From Pseudescherichia sp032055545 (GTDB lineage: Bacteria > Pseudomonadota > Gammaproteobacteria > Enterobacterales > Enterobacteriaceae): a stretch of DNA of 64,000 bases. The first letter of the stretch is position 1. Each line of letters begins with the position of its first letter. The translations under genes were made by a program, and so were the position numbers. Shown in pieces: positions 62,192 through 64,000 of the stretch. Location: the NCBI GenBank assembly GCA_032055545.1, contig DAMBQR010000007.1, positions 35,802 through 99,801 on the forward strand. The letters run 5' to 3'. The notes beneath the pieces were generated by a model. That model did no database searches and was not told the origin of the DNA. It saw nothing but the letters and a program-made list of their open reading frames with translations.

Positions 62192-62695
62192 TCAGGCAAC
62201 GTGAGCCGCTGCGCTGTCCAGCAGGGCCATCTCTTCGCTGTTCAGCAGCTTCTCGATGTTCACCAGGATCAGCATCCGGTCACCCAGCGCGCCGAGGCCG
62301 GTGAGATATTCCGTTGACAGAGTAACGGCAAACTCCGGGGCCGGGCGGATCTGATCGGCTGCCAGCGACAGCACGTCGGAGACGCCGTCTACCACAATCC
62401 CCACCACGCGCTGGCCCAGATTGAGCACGATCACCACGGTGTTATCGTTATACTCTACGTCCTGCTGGCTAAATTTAACCCGCAGATCGACAATGGGAAC
62501 GATCACACCGCGCAGGTTGGTTACCCCTTTAATAAAGTCCGGGGTGTTAGCAATACGGGTAACCTGATCGTAACCGCGGATCTCCTGCACTTTCAGGATA
62601 TCGATGCCGTACTCTTCATCGCCTAAAGTGAATACCAGGAACTCCTGACCTGATGGCTCACCAGCCAGTTTCGTTACATTACTCATACCGGTCAT
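62192..62695 (-). CDS. cheW: Chemotaxis coupling protein CheW
   Basis: 167 residues, the same as E. coli. An SH3-like coupling protein that links CheA to receptors: EFLVFTLGDEEYGIDILKVQEIRGY, TPDFIKGVTNLRGVIVPIVDLR-type core, and GLGALGDRMLILVNIEKLL. It follows cheA by 21 bases. It is the last gene of the motAB-cheAW series, ended by a strong terminator. Confidence 0.98.
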   Translation of the reverse strand: MTGMSNVTKLAGEPSGQEFLVFTLGDEEYGIDILKVQEIRGYDQVTRIANTPDFIKGVTNLRGVIVPIVDLRVKFSQQDVEYNDNTVVIVLNLGQRVVGIVVDGVSDVLSLAADQIRPAPEFAVTLSTEYLTGLGALGDRMLILVNIEKLLNSEEMALLDSAAAHVA

Positions 62696-62716
62696 ATTTT
62701 TACCTTTTTAACTAAA

Positions 62717-64000
62717 TCAGGCGGCTGTGTACGCCACACGTTGCTCACGGTTTAATCCCTGTAACGCCGAAACATCGACGATCAGCGCCACGCTGCCATC
62801 GCCGAGGATGGTTGCAGCGGAGATGCCCGGCACCTTGCGGTAGTTGCTCTCGAGGTTCTTCACCACCACCTGGTGTTGACCAATCAGCTGATCCACCAGC
62901 AGCGCGTAGCGACGGCCTGCGCTCTGCAGGATCACCACAATGCCTGTCGTTGCCTCGGTTTTCGCACCATCGACGTCAAAGACTTTCCACAGCTCAACCA
63001 GCGGCAGATACTCGCCACGGACTTCCAGCACGCGCTCGCCCCCCGCCAGCGGATGCAGATCCTCTTCACGCGGCTGCAGAGACTCCATTACCGCATTCAG
63101 CGGCAGGATAAAGACTTCGTCCGCAACCTTCACCGACATCCCGTCAAGGATCGCCAGCGTCAGCGGCAGCAGAATACGAATGGTGGTGCCTGCGCCCTGC
63201 TTCGACTGGATCTCTACGTGGCCGCCCATCTCCTGGATGTTACGTTTTACCACGTCCATGCCCACGCCGCGGCCGGAGACATCCGTTACCTGCTCTGCGG
63301 TGGAGAAGCCCGGGGCGAAGATCAGCATGCCGACCTCTTCGTCGGTCATGTTTTCATTTACCGCCATGCCCTGCGATACCGCTTTCGCCAGAATACGCTC
63401 GCGGTTGAGACCTGCGCCGTCGTCGATCACTTCGATGCAGATATTGCCGCCCTGATGTTCGGCCGAGAGCGTCAGGTTACCTACCGGGGATTTACCCGCA
63501 GCAACGCGGTTATCCGGCAGCTCAATACCGTGGTCCAGGCTGTTACGCACAAGGTGGGTTAACGGATCGATAATGCGCTCGATCAGGCTCTTATCCAGCT
63601 CGGTGGAGCTGCCCAGCAGCGTCAGTTCGATCTGTTTGTTAAGCTTGCTCGCCAGATCGCGCACCAGACGCGGGAAGCGGCTGAAGACGTACTCCATCGG
63701 CATCATACGGATGGACATCACCGACTCCTGCAGGTCGCGGGCATTGCGCTGCAGTTGACCCATGCTGGTGATCAGATCGCCGTGGTTGACCGGATCCAGC
63801 TCGTTAGAGCGCTGAGCCAGCATCGACTGGGTGATCACCAGCTCGCCTACCAGGTTGATGAGCTGGTCAACTTTCTCAACGGCCACGCGAATGCTGGTGG
63901 ACTCGCTTGCGCGGGCTGGCTTTTCTGCACGCTCCTGACGGGCAGCAGGCTGCTCACGCGGCGCAACCGGGGCCGGGGCCGCGGCCACGGGCTGGGTCAC
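62717..64000 (-). CDS. cheA: Chemotaxis histidine kinase CheA, N-terminal part outside window
   Basis: The frame is open to the window edge; the C-terminal 427 codons are present (E. coli CheA has 654). The proline/alanine-rich linker after the P2 domain is at the edge. Then follow the P3 dimerisation domain (VDQLINLVGELVITQSMLAQ), the P4 kinase domain with N-box LVRNSLDHGIE, G1 IEVIDDGAGLN and G2 VSGRGVGMDVVKRN, and the P5 CheW-like domain ending GLNREQRVAYTAA. The phosphorylated histidine of P1 lies outside the window. Confidence 0.97.
   Translation of the reverse strand: MTQPVAAAPAPVAPREQPAARQERAEKPARASESTSIRVAVEKVDQLINLVGELVITQSMLAQRSNELDPVNHGDLITSMGQLQRNARDLQESVMSIRMMPMEYVFSRFPRLVRDLASKLNKQIELTLLGSSTELDKSLIERIIDPLTHLVRNSLDHGIELPDNRVAAGKSPVGNLTLSAEHQGGNICIEVIDDGAGLNRERILAKAVSQGMAVNENMTDEEVGMLIFAPGFSTAEQVTDVSGRGVGMDVVKRNIQEMGGHVEIQSKQGAGTTIRILLPLTLAILDGMSVKVADEVFILPLNAVMESLQPREEDLHPLAGGERVLEVRGEYLPLVELWKVFDVDGAKTEATTGIVVILQSAGRRYALLVDQLIGQHQVVVKNLESNYRKVPGISAATILGDGSVALIVDVSALQGLNREQRVAYTAA

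Noticed and set aside
1..64000. CRISPR arrays, tRNA or rRNA genes, insertion sequences, integrases
   Set aside because: No regularly spaced repeats, no tRNA cloverleaf or rRNA sequence, and no transposase or integrase frame was seen in the window.

Overview
This 64 kb window is chromosomal DNA from a member of the Enterobacteriaceae. Almost every backbone protein reads as an ortholog of an E. coli K-12 protein, and gene order follows K-12 from yebS to cheA. GC-rich codon use and the accessory genes suggest an Enterobacter/Leclercia/Lelliottia-type relative rather than Escherichia; the genus cannot be fixed from the sequence alone.

Layout: 1-13.6 kb holds yebS-yebT, rsmF, yebV, yebW, the SdsR/SraC sRNA pair, the copper genes yobA-yebZ-yebY, holE, exoX, ptrB, yebE, yebF, yebG and purT. 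13.6-20.6 kb is the Entner-Doudoroff and lower glycolysis block (eda, edd, zwf, hexR, pykA). 20.6-25.7 kb is envelope and zinc uptake (lpxM, mepM, znuA, znuCB). 25.7-31.0 kb is Holliday junction processing and aspS (ruvB, ruvA, ruvC, yebC, nudB, aspS). 31.0-34.0 kb is an AT-rich island with an unrecognised beta-propeller-like gene, flanked by an imperfect direct repeat. 34.0-41.1 kb holds yecD, yecE, yecN, cmoAB, cutC, yecM and argS. 41.2-44.0 kb is a two-gene rhamnogalacturonide/oligogalacturonide uptake and hydrolysis unit. 44.2-64 kb is the flagellar/chemotaxis cluster (flhEAB, cheZYBR, tap, tar, cheW, cheA), interrupted by two insertions: an opposite-strand dGTPase-like/nucleotidyltransferase pair between flhB and cheZ, and a five-gene archaic (Csu-type, spore coat U) chaperone-usher pilus operon between tar and cheW.

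How the parts work together: yobA-yebZ-yebY form a copper unit; znuA and znuCB diverge from a Zur-type operator; zwf, edd, eda, hexR and pykA form a carbon module with recognisable HexR, GntR and Mar/Sox/Rob sites. The pectin-type unit has a KdgR-like box, and its products would enter metabolism through the KDG/KDPG aldolase Eda. The chemotaxis genes keep their sigma-28 promoter upstream of tar and a probable FlhDC box upstream of flhB despite the insertions.

Most notable: zwf is exactly one nucleotide short and frameshifted at codon 15, which removes the NADP-binding fingerprint. The dGTPase homologue carries an apparent internal deletion bounded by a short direct repeat, and it overlaps an intact-looking nucleotidyltransferase; this pair is the best candidate for an uncharacterised, perhaps decayed, defence-type system. 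The 470-residue propeller protein is the best candidate for a gene of wholly unknown function. Compared with K-12, pphA, yobB, yebB and torYZ are absent.
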